Source of the DNA: Purpureocillium takamizusanense
Taxonomy: Eukaryota > Ascomycota > Sordariomycetes > Hypocreales > Ophiocordycipitaceae
Direction: 5' to 3'
DNA length: 64,000 bases
Assembly (NCBI RefSeq): GCF_022605165.1
Contig: NC_063072.1
Coordinates: 186,001-250,000, forward strand
Shown here: positions 33,954-45,827 of the stretch, one piece after another
Layout: each line of letters starts with the position of its first letter
Numbering within the stretch: position 1 is the stretch's first letter
The notes under the pieces: model-generated
The model's database searches: none
Told to the model about the DNA's origin: nothing
The model's input: the letters and a program-made list of their open reading frames with translations, nothing else
Made by a program: the position numbers and the translations under genes

Positions 33954-34765
33954 TCACAGAATCTCCTCATCGTCGTCACCGCCCCCAGCAGCAGGAGCAG
34001 CAGCAGCAACATCCGCCTTGACCCCCGGCGCAAACATGGACGACCGCATACCCGCCGGCACAGACACCGGCCCAACATCACCATCCATGCTGTCGTCCGT
34101 CTCCCACCCCCCCTTCCCATCCTCCTTCTCCTCCTCCTCCTGATCATCCCCCTCGCCATCCTCACCCTTGTCATCGTCATCACCGCCCAGCGCCGCAAAC
34201 GCATTCCTCGCCGACGACGCCACCGCCTCGCCCGCCCGCGCGTTGACGTCGTCCCACCCCCTGGCCCGCGCCTGCACCCCGCGCGCGCGCCCGATGCTCT
34301 TCTCGATCTTGAGCCCCGTGCGCTCCGTCACCGCCTCCGCCATCTCGAGCCCGCGCTCGCGCCGCCGCCGCATCTTGGCCGTGAGGCGCGACTTGCGCGC
34401 GGGGCGGCTCGTCTTCTTGCTCACGCCGGCGGCGCGGTGGACGGCCAGCACGGACGGCCGGTCCTTGTTCCTGATGCTGCTGCTGTTGCTGCTGTTGTTG
34501 TTGTTGTTGTTGTTGTCCGCCGTGGGGGTCGTCGCGCCGGCGCCGCTCGAGGACAAAGAGGATGTTGTCACGGTGTTGCTGGGGAGGGAGACGGCTTTGA
34601 GGGACTTGTCCGTGTTGATGGAGGGGGAGGTGGCGCGGCGGGCGGCGCGCGAATGCTTCGATGGGGCTGTTTGGCGGTTAGTTTCCGTGCTGGGACAAGT
34701 GATGTTGCGTGGGAGAGGGAGACGGGAGATGGACTCGGGTCAGTCGTACGTTTGTTCTTGGCCAT
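33954..34765 (-). CDS. ALB1: Ribosome biogenesis protein Alb1
   Basis: A shuttling factor of the pre-60S ribosome that works with Arx1. Two exons, 34765-34750 and 34666-33954, give 242 residues; the first exon has only five codons plus one base (MAKNK), and the intron is 83 bp. Family text follows: PSKHSRAARRATSPSINTDKS, then KKTSRPARKSRLTAKMRRRR and RGLEMAEAVTERTGLKIEKS, then GVQARARGWDDVNARA. The acidic, Glu/Asp-rich C-terminal third ends in DDDEEIL. A GTT repeat on the + strand (about 34493-34516) encodes a run of Asn in a spacer. Basic N-terminal and acidic C-terminal halves agree with a nuclear pre-ribosome factor. Confidence 0.9.
34493..34516. repeat. GTT trinucleotide repeat (poly-Asn in ALB1)
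   Basis: About eight GTT units on the + strand. On the coding (-) strand they read AAC and give a poly-Asn spacer. Confidence 0.8.
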
Positions 34766-35283
34766 TGTGGTGGTAGTGGTGGTGGTGGGCTGGCGGTTGT
34801 GCGTTTCGGCGGGCGAAGCGCAGATGTTGCAATGGTAGGAGGAAGAAGCGGTGTTGAGGTCGTCGCACACTGAGGTTCAACTTTTTTTTTTTGTACAGTG
34901 GATGGAAATTTTGGCTGGACGGACGGACCCCGCTTGGGACCACTGCCGCCCGTCAGCACCTGTGGCCCGCGAGGGGCACCAGGGGCGCTAGGAAGATCCG
35001 ACAGTGGCGTCGTGGCGGCGCCCGTTGCGGATGACGAACCCCACAAGTCCAGGTGGGTGGTGGTTACAACGTTAGAACGCCTACCTTTCACCTACTGGAC
35101 ATGCTGGGCGTCATTTGGCACATCAACGCCAACGCCGTTCACCATGCTGCACCTGACCATGTCCGAATCGCCCAGCTGTCCGGTAATTGCGCGTAGCTGG
35201 TAGCTCAATCCATAGCCGCCCAGCCATAGAGGCCTGTACTTCCTGCATCTAGGTCCGTCAAAGACAAGACTCAGCAAGGCGCT
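34766..35283. other. Intergenic region
   Basis: ALB1 promoter and 3' flank of the amidase-like gene. A T run sits at 34,882. No gene. Confidence 0.6.
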
Positions 35284-37638
35284 CTACAACTCATCCGACA
35301 ATGCCTCCTCGGCAGGTCGTCTGAGCTGGTCGTCCCCCGAAACCGCAACGTGTCTGTCATCGACGTTGCGCTCATTGTCTCCGATTGGGAAGGATAGCCG
35401 CCCCGTGTCAACCCTCGTCCGCCACCGCACACTTTCAAACGCCCGCCGTACAAGGTACACCACAGCCAAGTCGCCGCCGCGAGGCCCCATGACGGACCCG
35501 TACACGGGGTGGAATTCCTTCCTCCCGCTGATTCGTGACGTATACGGTAGTTGTGCAACTGTAAACAGCAAAGTTAGTCACCTTCCAAGGACCGTAAATG
35601 ACGTGCAAGGAGCACTTACATGGTACCACAACCTGAGGCGTCTGCAAAGCCGATGACAGCAACTCGGCCGAGAAGCCATGCTGGTGAGGCGGCTCGCTGC
35701 ATAAGACATTACTACGTGTGTTCGGACATTGAATTGGGCTTATGCCTTACCGAGGTTTCTCATCACGGTAGTCCGGAGCCTCGCTATCGAACGGCAACAA
35801 CATGGCTGTCCAGCGCTGCTCCGCGCTCGTAATGTTCATCACCTGCTCGCCAAACCATTTTCGGAACACCTCAAGTCGTGTCTGGTATTCGTCATATTCT
35901 GACTTGCTGACGCTCTTTCCAATCGACCTGAAGATGCCTGTCAACTCACAAGGCCTTGGAAACAGCGATCAGAGGCTTACCACTTGTGCAAAACGCTTGC
36001 CTCGGCGTATGGAGCGTGCCCAACCTTGGCTGTGTAGTCGGAACGGAACGCATCATACGTGTGGTAGAACTCGTAGCAATACAGACGAAAAGAGGCCTTT
36101 GGAACGTCAGCAATCACGTGTTTCTACGAATAGAAGAACGGCGCCTACATTCCCGATATACTCGCCCAAGCTTTGATCCTTGGCAGCGTCTGGCCCATGC
36201 TGGTTCCAAAGTGACGACAGGCGTATTCGCTCCGCCTTGACCCCGAGGTGATTCTCCATCGCTGTGACAAAGTGGGCCATCAGCTTTTGCCGCTCTTTCG
36301 AAGGAACTGTATCAAAGACGTCCGCAGGATACACCAGCCTTCCCGGAGGCGGCGGCACATCGGACCGTCCATGGGTCAACACCGCCATTGCAGTATTGTA
36401 GAGCTCGAGCACATCCCTAGCCATAAGCCCCGCGGAATCAAACGTCCTATTACGCATGTGTCAGGACAGGCTGCGCCCTGACGGAGAAAGACTCACGGAG
36501 AGCTTGTCTGCGTGCCGTCGAGGGAGACACCACCGCGACTCATACGCAGAGAGTATACTCCGTGCGCTGCCGCTGGTTGCCGTACGCCGCCATCACCTGC
36601 AGTGCGTCAGCATCGGCGCACCTTCCGGGAGCATTCTGTCTACCATCAACGGCAAACGCGGCCTTGAGCCACTCGTAGCCGGCCACACCAGCCCCGGCGC
36701 CGGCGGCACCTCGGCCGGGCTTCTGATAGCCATCACCCCGAGGACTCCAGGGCGCCTGCTCGTCTACCCATTCGCCTCCGTCCCCAAACTGAGACGACTT
36801 GGTCTTGCCCACGATGACGGCGCCCATCGCGAGCAGTCGGTCCGCAAGGACGGACGTTGCGGCAGCAGGAAGTGCGTGGAGGTAGCGCCATGCACGACTA
36901 GATACCGTCGTCTGAACGCCAAGAAGGGAAGAGACATCCGGTATGGCGACGCGAATGCCGCTTAGAGGCTTTTTAGCGTTGGGTGCATGGTGATACAGTC
37001 GTGACGGCACGGCGATGGACTTGCTCGCGCCCGAGTCGGAGAGCGCAGTCAAGGCACGGAAGCTGCCGTCAAGAGGCATAGAAGTTAGCTCCTACTCTTC
37101 ACTACAATCCGATATGGCCAGAGGTTCGTACCCGGACATGTGTGTGACATTTTCCGGAATCACGCCAACGGCAAAGGCGCCGAGGTCGTCGTCGTAGAGC
37201 CTCCACGCTTGATACAGATTCGGCCCGTACAGAAAGTACGGCCCTGACGGCAGGCCGGCGACATCACCCGTGACCTCGACGTCGCCGCTTAGCCGATACA
37301 GACGCCTGCCGTGAGAGCTAGGCTCTACGTCGGCGGCAGCAGAGGTCGCGTTCGGGCCGGGCTTCTCGACTAGCACGGCGCCGAACTCGGGCACGAAGAC
37401 GTCGTCGTAGCTGTCGAAGAGACGGAGGGTGGCGTCAACGTCACCAAATATCTCGTGCGTCTCCAACAGCGTCACGGGCACGATGGCATCGGGGTTGATG
37501 GTCTCTTGGATGGAGCCCTGGACTGGCATCAACGGTGGGGGACTCGCGCCGGGGTCAGACGGGCAGGACACGCACCAGCTTGTGTGGGTGTATGAGGTAT
37601 TGGCTGCCCGCCACAAGGCACGTGAGGAGCGACCTCAT
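35284..37638 (-). CDS. Amidase-signature homologue lacking catalytic residues
   Basis: Nine exons in consistent phase (37638-37576, 37517-37132, 37062-36644, 36596-36497, 36446-36149, 36096-35981, 35927-35751, 35696-35620, 35558-35284) give 636 residues. A signal-like start (MRSLLTCLVAG) and a domain of about 150 residues precede the amidase fold. Fold landmarks are present: LSGIRVAIPDVSSLLGVQT, GAVIVGKTKSSQFG, QAPWSPRGDGYQ, AGYEWLKAAF and RQPAAAHGVYSLRMSRGGV. The three triad positions are changed. The Lys of the VAVKD box is Pro (VAIPD, about residue 190). The Ser-rich box before AGYEWL reads GRGAAGAGAG. The second Ser box reads GGVRQP instead of GGSxRxP. It is therefore probably not an active amidase; all splice sites are intact, so it may keep a non-catalytic role. 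Confidence 0.78.
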
Positions 37639-39566
37639 CCCGGGGCATTGATGGCCGGCGACGGCCGGTCGCGTGGCGTGAGGCGGGTATGAGTATGAGC
37701 CTGTGTGGTGAAGCCGCGCGGAAGCTGGGGAGCGTTGCTGGTGGTGTGGATGGTTGGATTATGGATAAAGGTAGGAGGCCCGTAAGCTGCCTGCCCGTTA
37801 GCGGAGCTTCCAGGGCATGCATGTCACTACAGCACAATTGCCCGAGCCTCCAGCTCCAACAGCCCGCGGCACAGCAAGTGCTGCTGCTGGAACGTAGGGA
37901 GGCAGGCGCCACTGGGCCCTCCTCCTTCCTCGCTCCCTTTTTGACAAACTTGGCCGTCCATCCATCATGACCACCATCACCACCACCACCTTTTCGCTCC
38001 CCATCACCAAGACCTCACCAGAACCATGTCCACGGGAACTGGCGCCTCGGCCAAACGCACGGCGCTCACTCACACCCGTCGGCTGCACGTCACGTCAACT
38101 CAGCGTCCGCGCCAAGCCCAATATGCTGCCGAGCTTCCACAGCTGCATGGCCACCGCCAACACGCTTGTCGGCGAACAGGGCTGTCACATCCACAAGGAG
38201 TCAAGCTCGCCGACGCCACGCGCAGCCACCCGGTAATAAAAAGCCTCCCGCCGCGCGCCAGCGTCGCAAGCCTCGATTGCCGATCGTGGCTGCCTCCCTC
38301 TCGGCAGGAAGCACCTCGCGGCACCAAGAGATGAGACATCTGCGGCTCCGAGCACAAGACAGCGCTCTGCTGGTGATGCCTCCGTCGTCGACATGTTCAA
38401 CCCACAAGAGCCCCATGTGTGGCTTTCTAACGAGCCGATGACTGAGGAGGATGGGCTCGCATCTGCGAGTCCTCCTGTTCTTCGGGTACATGCGCCGTGA
38501 GGCACCCATCACTCATATCCTTTCCCCCATCTGGACATCCCCCCCCCCGGTCGCGCCGCATCAACGTCATGGAAGCCATGCGCTTCTCTGTCAGACTCGT
38601 CTCCCAGACAGCCACCGCGAAACGTCTCGGGCCCTTATGTCGCGAAGAGCCCGAGCCGTCTTGTCAAGCGCCCACGTCCCATTCGCCGGAACCTGTGCCG
38701 TTGGAGCTTCACCCCCTGCTGCCATCCCATCGATCGCCACGCCTCCCTTGCCTGCCGAGACAGCGGGCGGATGCAACATGACATCCGCGCTTCCGAACTT
38801 TATGCCACGACGGCAACCGTTTCTTTCTCCATTGGCGCGGTTGTCGATGCCGCCTTCGGTCCGAAGCCTGGCTGGCCTTGACGTTCTCCAGTTTGTCCCC
38901 CGCGAAACCCACTGGAACCCGCCGCCGTCAGATTAGGGCGTGGGGATGTCGGGGATCCAAGGATAGTATCCTCTTTTTCTCACATGGTGGCTCGTGTTCA
39001 ACGCCTACCCCAGCTGGAACTTAATCGTCGTGGTGTTCAGCAATCTTGGTAGGAGCAGTCGGAGTACGCTGAACGCTTCGGACGTTGCCAAATGCGGTAC
39101 AGCAGGCGACAGATTAGACGGCAAAGAATGAACTTGTTACATCCGCTCGACCAGCGACGTTCAGTCACGCGCACCCCTTGTTCCAATCCCCATGGTGCGG
39201 GATCTCCAGGTCAAACAGTAAACGGCTGGAGAAACCCCAGACTAAGTTAGTGAGTCAGGTCGTGTCGATCTCTTGTCGCAAGCGGCTCGCGCGGCCGCGG
39301 CCATCCTTCGGCGCTTCTGACATTGACATATACTAGTCCTGGTAGAATCGGATGTTCATGCCGATCCCGCGTGGTTGCATGTTTCGCCATTGTTTGCCGT
39401 GTAGAATCCGTTGTTACTCAGGATCTCGGTGCTGGTTGATGGGCAATCCTATAAAGACCCCGCTCGGAACCTGGCCGGCCTCCGATTCATATTGTCGTCC
39501 AATTCCGTATCACGACCACGCACCAGGCCTCACCAGATCCTGTTCACGCAGGTCCCAAGGCTCAAG
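37639..39566. other. Intergenic region with possible gene remnant
   Basis: Between 38,000 and 38,940 the + strand shows several medium frames that change phase often. The 161-codon frame 38451-38936 begins with ATG but is Pro/Arg/Ser-rich without domain. Around 38,390-38,480 a different + frame reads FNPQEPHVWLSNEPMTEED, which looks less random and may be a relic of a decayed regulator gene. I cannot assemble a gene. The final 600 bp are the promoter of the sugar transporter. Confidence 0.35.
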
Positions 39567-41336
39567 ATGGTTATTGGCAACATCTATGTCATCGCCGCCG
39601 TCGCCGTGACGGGCGGCGGCCTCTTCGGTTTTGACATCTCTTCCTTGTCCGCGCAGCTCGGCGAGCAGGCGTACAAATGCTACTTCAACCAAGGACCTCA
39701 CGGACCGCCGTTCGACAACGAGCTATGCAGCGGTCCTCGCGAGCTGGTCCAGGGAGGTATCACGGCGTCCATGTCCGCGGGATCATGGCTGGGGGCCTTG
39801 ATTTCGGGACCTCTGTCGGACCGTCTTGGCCGAAAGTATGCCATCATGGTGGGATGCATTATCTGGTAAGTTTGGCCTCGCGTACTGGTACAGGCGGAAT
39901 ATCTGGCAGATCAGATGCTGTCTGTGTCGAGGCCCATTCTAACTTTGAGTAAGGATTGTTGGTTCAACCATCGTCTGCGCGTCGCAAAACATTGGAATGC
40001 TCATCGTCGGTCGCATCATTAACGGTCTCTGCGTCGGTATCGAATCCGCCCAAGTTCCCGTCTATATTGCCGAAATTTCCCCTCCGTCTAAACGTGGACG
40101 CTTCATCGGCATGCAGCAGTGGGCCATCACATGGGGAATCCTCATCATGTACTATATTTCCTACGGCACCTCCTATATTGGCGATCAGACCGCGACTGGG
40201 TGGAAGGCGGCGGCTTGGCGTATCCCTTGGGCCCTCCAGATGATCCCCGCGATCTTCCTCTTCTTTATGATGATGCTGCTCCCCGAATCACCTCGCTGGC
40301 TGGCTCGCAAGGATAGGTGGGAGGACTGTCGCGAAGTGTTAGCGCTCGTGCACGCCAAAGGTGACCGCGATCATCCCTTTGTTGCGTTCGAGATGCAGGA
40401 CATCAAGGATATGTGCGAGTTTGAGAGGCGGCATTCGAACGTTACGTACCTTGATCTGTTCAAGTCCGACATGATCCACCGCACATTTATCGGGCTTTTT
40501 ACGCAAATTTGGTCGCAATTGAGCGGCATGAACGTCATGAGTAAGTAGCCGACCGCCCTTGGAGTCAAGTGAGCTTACTGAGCCAATACTAACGCCGATC
40601 GTGAACAGTGTACTACGTAACGAATGTGTTCAGCATGGCGGGCTATACCGGCAACGCTGGTCTGCTGTCCTCCTCTATCCAGTACGTCATTAATGTTTTT
40701 ATGACCATCCCGGCCCTCCTATACGTCGACCGCTGGGGCCGACGCCCAACCCTGCTAGTTGGGTCCGTCCTCATGGCGACTTGGATGTACGCCAACGCAG
40801 GCATCCTGGCAGCCCACGGCAAGATTGTCGAAGGCGGAATCGACAATGTTGCGGCTCAATCGATGAAGGTAGAGGGGGCAGCCGCCAAGGGCCTCATCGC
40901 CTGCACGTACCTCTTCGTCGCGTCCTTTGCGCCGACTTGGGGCCCCGTGTCGTGGATTTACCCCCCCGAGCTGTTCCCTCTGCGCCTCCGCGGCAAGGGC
41001 GTAGCTATGGCCACGTCCGGAAACTGGGCTTTCAACGCGGCTCTTGGACTCTTCACGCCGGTTGCGCTGGCAAACATTAAGTGGCGGACCTACATCATAT
41101 TTGGCGTCTTCAACACGGCGGCCTTTTTCCACGTGCTGTTCCTGTTCCCCGAGACGGCTGGCAAGACGCTCGAGGAGACGGAGCACATGTTTGAGGACCC
41201 CAACGGCATCCGCTACCTAGGCACGCCGGCGTGGAAGACGCGCAAGACCACGAAGGAGGTGAACCGCGCGGAGCAGGGCGATATCGAGGCCAAGTTGCGG
41301 ACCGAGGACGAGAAGCCCCGTGTCACCACTGAGTAA
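39567..41336 (+). CDS. MFS sugar transporter
   Basis: A plasma-membrane hexose or related sugar:proton symporter. Three exons, 39567-39865, 39954-40540 and 40609-41336, give 537 residues with twelve predicted helices. Sugar-porter signatures: GGGLFGFDISSLSAQ (helix 1), GPLSDRLGRKYAIM, VGRIINGLCVGIESAQVPVY with AEISPPSKRGRF, LPESPRWLARKDR, DRWGRRPTLLVGS, SWIYPPELFPLRLRGKG and FLFPETAGKTLEETE. Helix 1 and the PESPRWL and PETAGKTLEE motifs put it in the fungal sugar porter family. The second intron has a classical ACTAAC branch point. The cytosolic tail is charged (Lys/Glu). Substrate cannot be read from the sequence. Confidence 0.95.
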
Positions 41337-42209
41337 AGGGGAGGTGGCACTGGGAGGAGTCTTCTGGGAAGCAGTTTTGGACAAGTCGCACCAGTCTGGA
41401 CTATGGGCAGTAGTGGCTGATGCCGTATGCGTCTGGTGCAGTAATTCCTTTAGCTGAATATATATCAACTATGCTGCCTATTGGGGCTTGAATCAGTGCA
41501 AACCATGTGCATGTCTTTCGACCTGTCCTCGGATGGCTTCTTTTCACACGGTTGCTATTGTCAGGTGTTCAAGCCACAACAAGGGGGTGCATCCACTTTT
41601 GGCCATCCACCTTGGTGCTTCAAACACTGAGTGCAGAACTCTGACCGATACGAGGTATGAGCATGGATGGCAGAATACGGCAGCTGGCTAGCTGAAGGTA
41701 CAGTTTGCTTGTGTTGCTTTCCTGCCTCTACGAATTACCCAATCGTAGAGACCACCGTCTTCTTTGTGAGTTTGAGGCGTCCGTCAGCAGGAGGTGTGCG
41801 AGTACACGTAGCCAGCCTAGTTGGGTGCCTTTGAGTCCAATGATCAAATGTGATAATGCTAAGCTATTGAAGAGGCTGCGTGGGCACACACATATAGGAG
41901 GGGAGTTGTGGGCTAGACCACCACGGTAGAATCTGGGCGTGGCTGGACCCGACTCTCTCTCGACAAGATATACCGTGTGAGAAACTGGACCGATCGTCGC
42001 ATACATGCTCGCACATACAAGGGTAAGTCATTGATGGAAACATGAAGGGTGGAAACGTAGAACCTCAAAAGTCTATAACCCAAAACAAAACAAAAACAAA
42101 AAGCAATAATGATACCCTCCCGGCCATAGATAGTTTCTCCTGCACCCTGTCTTCTCTTCTGTTGCCTGAAACCCCCCCTCCCATCATCTTTACGCGTGAA
42201 GAGGCCTTT
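41337..42209. other. Convergent intergenic region
   Basis: 3' flanks of the sugar transporter and of the first six-cysteine gene. An A-rich patch (CAAAA repeats) lies at 42,080-42,105. No supported gene. Confidence 0.6.
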
Positions 42210-42828
42210 TTAGCATCTGACAGTTATCATGCTTGCCTTGCCAAGAATATTGTATGGCGTAGCACTGGTCTCAACCGTGCAATGCTGTTGCTTTATATCG
42301 TTTTTGGAGCACTGCGGTGGACGGACCGACCGTTAGTCGACGGGGCCTCGGAACTGGACAATGATGGGGAGGGAGGAGAAGGTGGATGTGACTTGCCGTT
42401 CCCCTTGTGCACCTCAGGTGGTTTGTGTGGTTCTGATACCCCCAGTAGCCGTCCTCCTGCTGCTCGGTGATCACCCAGATGACGGTCTCGCAAAGGTCAG
42501 TGTACGGGTGGCACTATTTATTTTGTATATTGGTTTGTTTCCTCGCAATTAGCCCAGTCTGTTCCAGTCCCCCGTCATCGGAGACGACGGCGACGAAGCT
42601 TATGTAGAGTAGAGCACCCCGGGGAGAGGAGGATTGATCACTCACCCATCCCGTTCTCCTCGTGTTTCGGGCGGCCACCTCAAATAGCGCCTTCATCACG
42701 GTCTTCTGGGCGGGAGGAGGCTTTTTGGAGTCCGCATTTAGAGAACCGAAACTAGCGAGCGCCTCTATCGTGAGGGCGGCTGCCCCTCGGACAAGGAGTG
42801 CCAACGCCACGAGATCAGTGGGCCTCAT
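42210..42828 (-). CDS. Small secreted six-cysteine protein, paralogue A
   Basis: Three exons, 42828-42646 (61 codons), 42513-42397 (39 codons) and 42311-42210 (34 codons with stop), give 133 residues. The signal peptide is MRPTDLVALALLVRGAAALT. All six cysteines are in exons 2 and 3: CHPYTDLCET, LRCTRGT, CSKND, QHCTV and the C-terminal Cys. Intron 2 (42396-42312) begins GCAAGT and ends CCGCAG with a CTAAC branch point, so it is GC-AG; no GT donor in the right phase exists, and the paralogue at 43589-44173 has the same arrangement. The mature protein has diverged much more from its paralogue than the signal peptide. Family unknown; an extracellular role is likely, an effector role is speculation. 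Confidence 0.72.
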
Positions 42829-43588
42829 TGTCGCCGTCGCCGTTGTCGTCGTCGTCGTCGTCAGCGTCCTCGTCGTCGAGGAGAGGAGAGTCGGCTGACT
42901 TTTTGGCGCGCCGAGGGTCAAGGGGGTGGTGGACGGAATAATTCCTCTGACTGAGTAACTAAGCGAAGAAGAACGAAACCGCGAGAGTGTGTGTGCGAAG
43001 AAGGAACACACACACACGAGGCCAGAGCTTTTGGTGTTTTGAGGGGAGACGCCGGCGCGAGCTGCGGGGCAGGTAGTTGAAGATATAGTCGTTGCTGACG
43101 AGAGAGAGGTGGTGGCCATTGCAGTCGTCCATTCGCTACGTGTACTTGATACCGTTGCGCACTGTTCTCGTCTGTTACGTTAAACGATTGTAAGACTTTT
43201 GACACTTTCTAGAGACTTGAGCGCCTGAGGGCAGGCTCCCCCCCGGGCCCAACTCTCTCCCATCCCCTTCTGAATGTACGTAACGAAATAGTTGCATGGA
43301 CGGTTGACGTCAGGCCCCCCCTTTCCCCCTTCCGCCCCGGGCAGCGTGCCTTGACGGTTAAATAGTTACCCTATGCTCGGCACACAATCGGACATGAAGG
43401 ATGTTTTTCTGACTGCCGTTTCTTTTCGACCTTCTACCATATCCTAATTCCCTTCTACCATATCTTAATTCCCTTCTACAACACCCTTCCTCCCCCCTTT
43501 CTATACGGGGTTGTCGTTATTAGAGCAAGATTGAATAAAACAACGACAGTTTCGCCAAAACCCCATCAGTTACGCGGGAGTAGGCTCT
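42829..43588. other. Intergenic region between the two paralogues
   Basis: Promoter of paralogue A and 3' flank of paralogue B. The block 43,040-43,290 resembles 44,320-44,590 upstream of paralogue B, showing that the promoter was duplicated with the gene. A repeated sentence CTTCTACCATATC(C/T)TAATTC occurs twice at about 43,430-43,475. Confidence 0.6.
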
Positions 43589-44173
43589 TTAGCAATACAC
43601 GTCGGCTGACTTTGGCAAGACAACGGCTTTCTCGACGTTGCCAACCACCAGGCAATACTGGTTATGATCTTCCGGATGACCGCGCTTCTGCTTATGTTCC
43701 TCGATCGAAGGACACTGCGTGGATGTACTGTCAGTAGATGGCTCGCAATGAACCGTGGGAAATTAGGAGAGGTTGGCTGTAACTTGCCACTCCGCGGGTG
43801 CACGCCATGTAGTCTTTGACTTTGCGGATGTTCCACCGGCCCTCCTTCTGGTCGTGCACTATCCAGATGTCGGTCTCGCAAACCTGAGAGTTTGGGCTGC
43901 ACTATAAAATTTTTTTTGTTTTTGTTTTCGCAATTAGCCCAGCCTGTTCTGCGAGATAACGAGCATATAGCCGCCCGGTTGTAATCATACCTTTCCCCCT
44001 CTGTTGTAGTTTCGCCTGCGCGCCTCATATTGCGCCGCCAACAGGTACAAAGTGGTGCTGGGAGGACTTTGGAGAGACGGATCATTGAGGTGGCCAACTT
44101 GGAACTGCTCGAGCGTAAGGGCGGCTGCTTGTGGAGCGAGGAGCGCCAACGCGACAACATCAATGGGCCTCAT
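43589..44173 (-). CDS. Small secreted six-cysteine protein, paralogue B
   Basis: Three exons, 44173-43991 (61 codons), 43901-43788 (38 codons) and 43714-43589 (42 codons with stop), give 140 residues. The signal peptide is MRPIDVVALALLAPQAAALT, nearly that of paralogue A. Cysteines: KCSPNSQVCETDIW, YMACTRGV, CPSIEE, QYCLVV and the final VYC. Introns 1 and 2 fall at the same positions and phase 0 as in paralogue A. Intron 2 (43787-43715) again starts GCAAGT and ends CACGCAG with a TACTGAC branch point, a GC-AG intron kept since the duplication. CETDIW in B and CETVIW in A mark the shared core. Exon 1 has exactly the same length in both. Function unknown. Confidence 0.72.
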
Positions 44174-45827
44174 TGTCGTCGAGACAAGGAGTCGGTAGCT
44201 GAATTTACTCGCTTTAGGCGAAAGTGTGGATGTGGGATTCTCTGACTGGGTAGCGAGGAACACGCGAGGGTGATGAAGAACAAGAAGCCAGAGGCAGTAT
44301 TTGATGGACACGTCGGCGCGAGCTGTAGGGCTGTACACATATATATATTCGTTGCTAACGAGAGAGTCGTGGGCCTTGCAGTCGTTTATTCGCTATCTGA
44401 TACCGTCGAGACCTGTTGCCAAAGGTCGGTGCATGTCAGGCCATAGAGTCTATTACGTTAAATGATTGTAGGACTCTTGATACTTTCCGGCGACCTTGAG
44501 CGTCTGAGGGCAGGGCCGTCCTAAATCCCTCCCGCTTCTGAATGTACGTAAAGAAATAGATGCATAGACGTTGGACGTCAGGGTTCGGCCCCTCAACTCC
44601 CCCCCCTTCGGGGAGGGCCGGGGGGGCGGCCGACCTGCGTATACCGCGCGCGGTGAGCTCGCTATCCTTGGGCGCGTGGTACGTAAAGGCATAGACTGTG
44701 GACCCTTGAGCCACGCTTCGACCCAAAGAGTTTCTTGACCATATGGACGGTCATTACGTTGCCCCTTGTTCTTCTCGCGACGTACGTGTGCACTCTACAC
44801 TGTACCTGCATGGGACGGCCGGCCGCCGTCTGTGCCCCCTTGGGCGACTGTCATGAACACGGCTACACGTCGGACATGGGGGACTCACGCAACCAGCTAC
44901 GTGGACATGCCCAGCCCGGGCCCGTCTGGTGTCCGTCCGTCTGCCTTGGCCCGTTGCCCAACCCCAACTGTCACGAGTCAGTCGGGCTACGTAGCCGCGC
45001 CCAGGGTAGCAACTTGGTCGGACCCGCCATGTCTGATCCCTAGTTCTTGCTACCAAGTACGTGCAGTATACACTGTACAGTATATATATGCAGTATATGC
45101 TTTTTAACTTCCTAGCCTTAGCGTTTTTATTAAGCTACCCTCGTAGGCATCGTACTACTAGGCTACCGCTCTATACCAAATCTTTGATGATGATGCCTAG
45201 CAACTAGTTAGGTCCCTTCCCCCGTCTTGGCCGAAACGGGCTTTCCGACCAGACGCCGGCACACGCCAGGGTGCAGTAACGTTAGTACCTACGTGCATGT
45301 CATAGACACACCGCCAGAAGCGGCAGTTCTGCGCGGGCCACCGCCGCGACTGGGGTCCCCGTCGGTTCAAGATACTTGGGCCCTGCTGCGCGAACCATTA
45401 CGCACGAGGTGCATCAGAATGCGACCGCCGCCGCAGCGGGGGGAGTCCGGGTGCCCAATCCCATACGTTTCCCCATCCCTGCCGCCCCAAGTAAGGTGTG
45501 TTTATGTGTGATCACGCCCGCCCATCCCTCTTCCTTCTTTGTGACCTTCGCCACGACGACCGTCTTTTTAAATCGTCATCACTCTTGTACTGGTGCGCGC
45601 CACTAAGCTCAAGAGAATACTTACTACATCATCATCAGAGGATCCCGGTACTCACGCGCAGGAGGGGATTTGATACACGTCCCTTGAGGAGAGATTCGTC
45701 GTCATCGTCGTCATCATCGTGGCCCAACCAACAAACGGCAGCGACTGACTATAAACAAAACACAAAGAGACGGGGCGGTAGAGAAACAGACAGAAAAAAA
45801 AGAGGGAAACAGGCAGGCAGGCAGGCC
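44174..45827. other. Intergenic region
   Basis: The first 430 bp are the duplicated promoter of paralogue B. An A/T-rich, TA-rich stretch at 45,060-45,200 may be a mutated repeat relic. A + frame at 44735-45043 lacks an ATG start. No supported gene. Confidence 0.5.
44339..44348 (-). promoter_or_regulatory. Possible TATA box of paralogue B
   Basis: An ATATATATAT stretch lies about 166 bp upstream of the ATG at 44173. The corresponding place upstream of paralogue A has a weaker CTATAT. Confidence 0.4.

Noticed and set aside
38451..38936. + strand frame of 161 codons
   Set aside because: Starts with ATG but is Pro/Arg/Ser-rich, lacks domains and competes with a more protein-like frame nearby; at best a remnant.
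44735..45043. + strand frame with a hydrophobic start (IWTVITLPLVLLATYV)
   Set aside because: No ATG in frame at the hydrophobic part and no homologous domain; probably chance.
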